Notes under the pieces: model-generated
Databases searched by the model: none
What the model was told of the DNA's origin: nothing
Seen by the model: only the letters and a program-made list of their open reading frames with translations
Position numbers and translations under genes: made by a program
Part shown: one piece after another, positions 63,681 through 64,000 of the stretch
Layout: every line of letters begins with the position of its first letter
Position numbering within the stretch: the stretch's first letter is position 1
Assembly (NCBI GenBank): GCA_023634235.1
Contig: JAMKCF010000003.1
Span: 10,242,742-10,306,741, forward strand
Source: Pisaster brevispinus
Lineage: Eukaryota; Echinodermata; Asteroidea; Forcipulatida; Asteriidae
DNA: 64,000 bases
Reading direction: 5' to 3'

Positions 63681-64000
63681 GTACTAATACTTATAGTTTC
63701 CACGGCTTGTTTTGGTTAAAACGCAACCGAGACTTGCTCAATGGAACAGGCCACTTAAGATGGAGTCTTGGCTTGTAATCCCCTTTCATTAATCCCATCT
63801 TGATGCTGAAGATGATGACCGAACTACAGATCATCTCGCTGTGTAGGGGAAAACAACAGACCTTGGAAACCTCCCAGATGTTGCATCGCTTTGGATCCAC
63901 AGTGCAAACACTGGACAGATGTCTCGTCCACAGTTTGACTTGCAGATCTAACTCAATAGCTCTTTATTGATTCCTAAACCACTCATTTGACTACAGCCAC

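Larger units (their letters stand above)
44561..64000. other. Long non-coding stretch at right side
   Basis: It contains SINE-like copies (48140-48310, 49562-49720), a fold-back element (48361-48505), a 16-bp tandem array (49136-49253), a homeodomain-site cluster (52600-52660), TIR-family copies (53560-53752, 55461-55605, 63613-63680), C/G tracts and a GC-richer two-strand-open patch at 62250-62530. Apart from the unassigned ORF at 46053-46517, no exon candidate was found. Confidence 0.5.

Noticed and set aside
1..64000. Reverse transcriptase, transposase, viral or CRISPR-like content
   Set aside because: No ORF of suitable length or motif, and no regularly spaced repeats were seen on either strand.

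Overview
The window looks like animal (metazoan) nuclear DNA. It is AT-rich, with no densely packed genes, no operons and no long open frames (the longest is 154 codons). Open frames that resemble genes are short and end at splice-like AG/GT borders. The repeats are eukaryotic: tRNA-derived SINEs, short terminal-inverted-repeat (TIR) elements, microsatellites and many homopolymer C/G tracts. The repeat style, especially the TIR family with ends starting GGGCCCAATTTCATAGAG, resembles what I associate with echinoderms (perhaps a sea star). This placement is an inference from memory, not from a search.

The best-supported gene is a Musashi-family RNA-binding protein on the minus strand, represented by one 49-bp internal exon at 9729-9777. 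It encodes part of the second RRM (VEDVTLMMDRQTNRHR), with a textbook acceptor and donor. No other Musashi exon was recognised. Its 5' exons should lie at higher coordinates and its 3' exons at lower ones, so much of the window may be intron of this gene, as expected for Musashi loci with very long introns.

On the plus strand there are separate candidate exons. One at 3392-3629 is internal and unrecognised. One at 19059-19124 is a short terminal exon with a stop, followed by a plausible 3' UTR and AATAAA. One at 38185-38279 is an internal exon with good codon use. Weaker possibilities lie at 40583-40720 and 44471-44543. If Musashi spans these positions they would be nested or antisense genes.

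The rest is non-coding: at least seven pieces of one TIR element family, a second TIR element (20222-20521), a fold-back element carrying paired CTCF-like motifs (48361-48505), five tRNA-derived SINE-like copies, a diverged dispersed repeat seen twice, a 16-bp tandem array (49136-49253), a cluster of POU-factor-like motifs (39370-39980) and a homeodomain-site cluster (52600-52660). I found no CRISPR array, rRNA, clearly intact tRNA gene, reverse transcriptase, transposase or viral gene.
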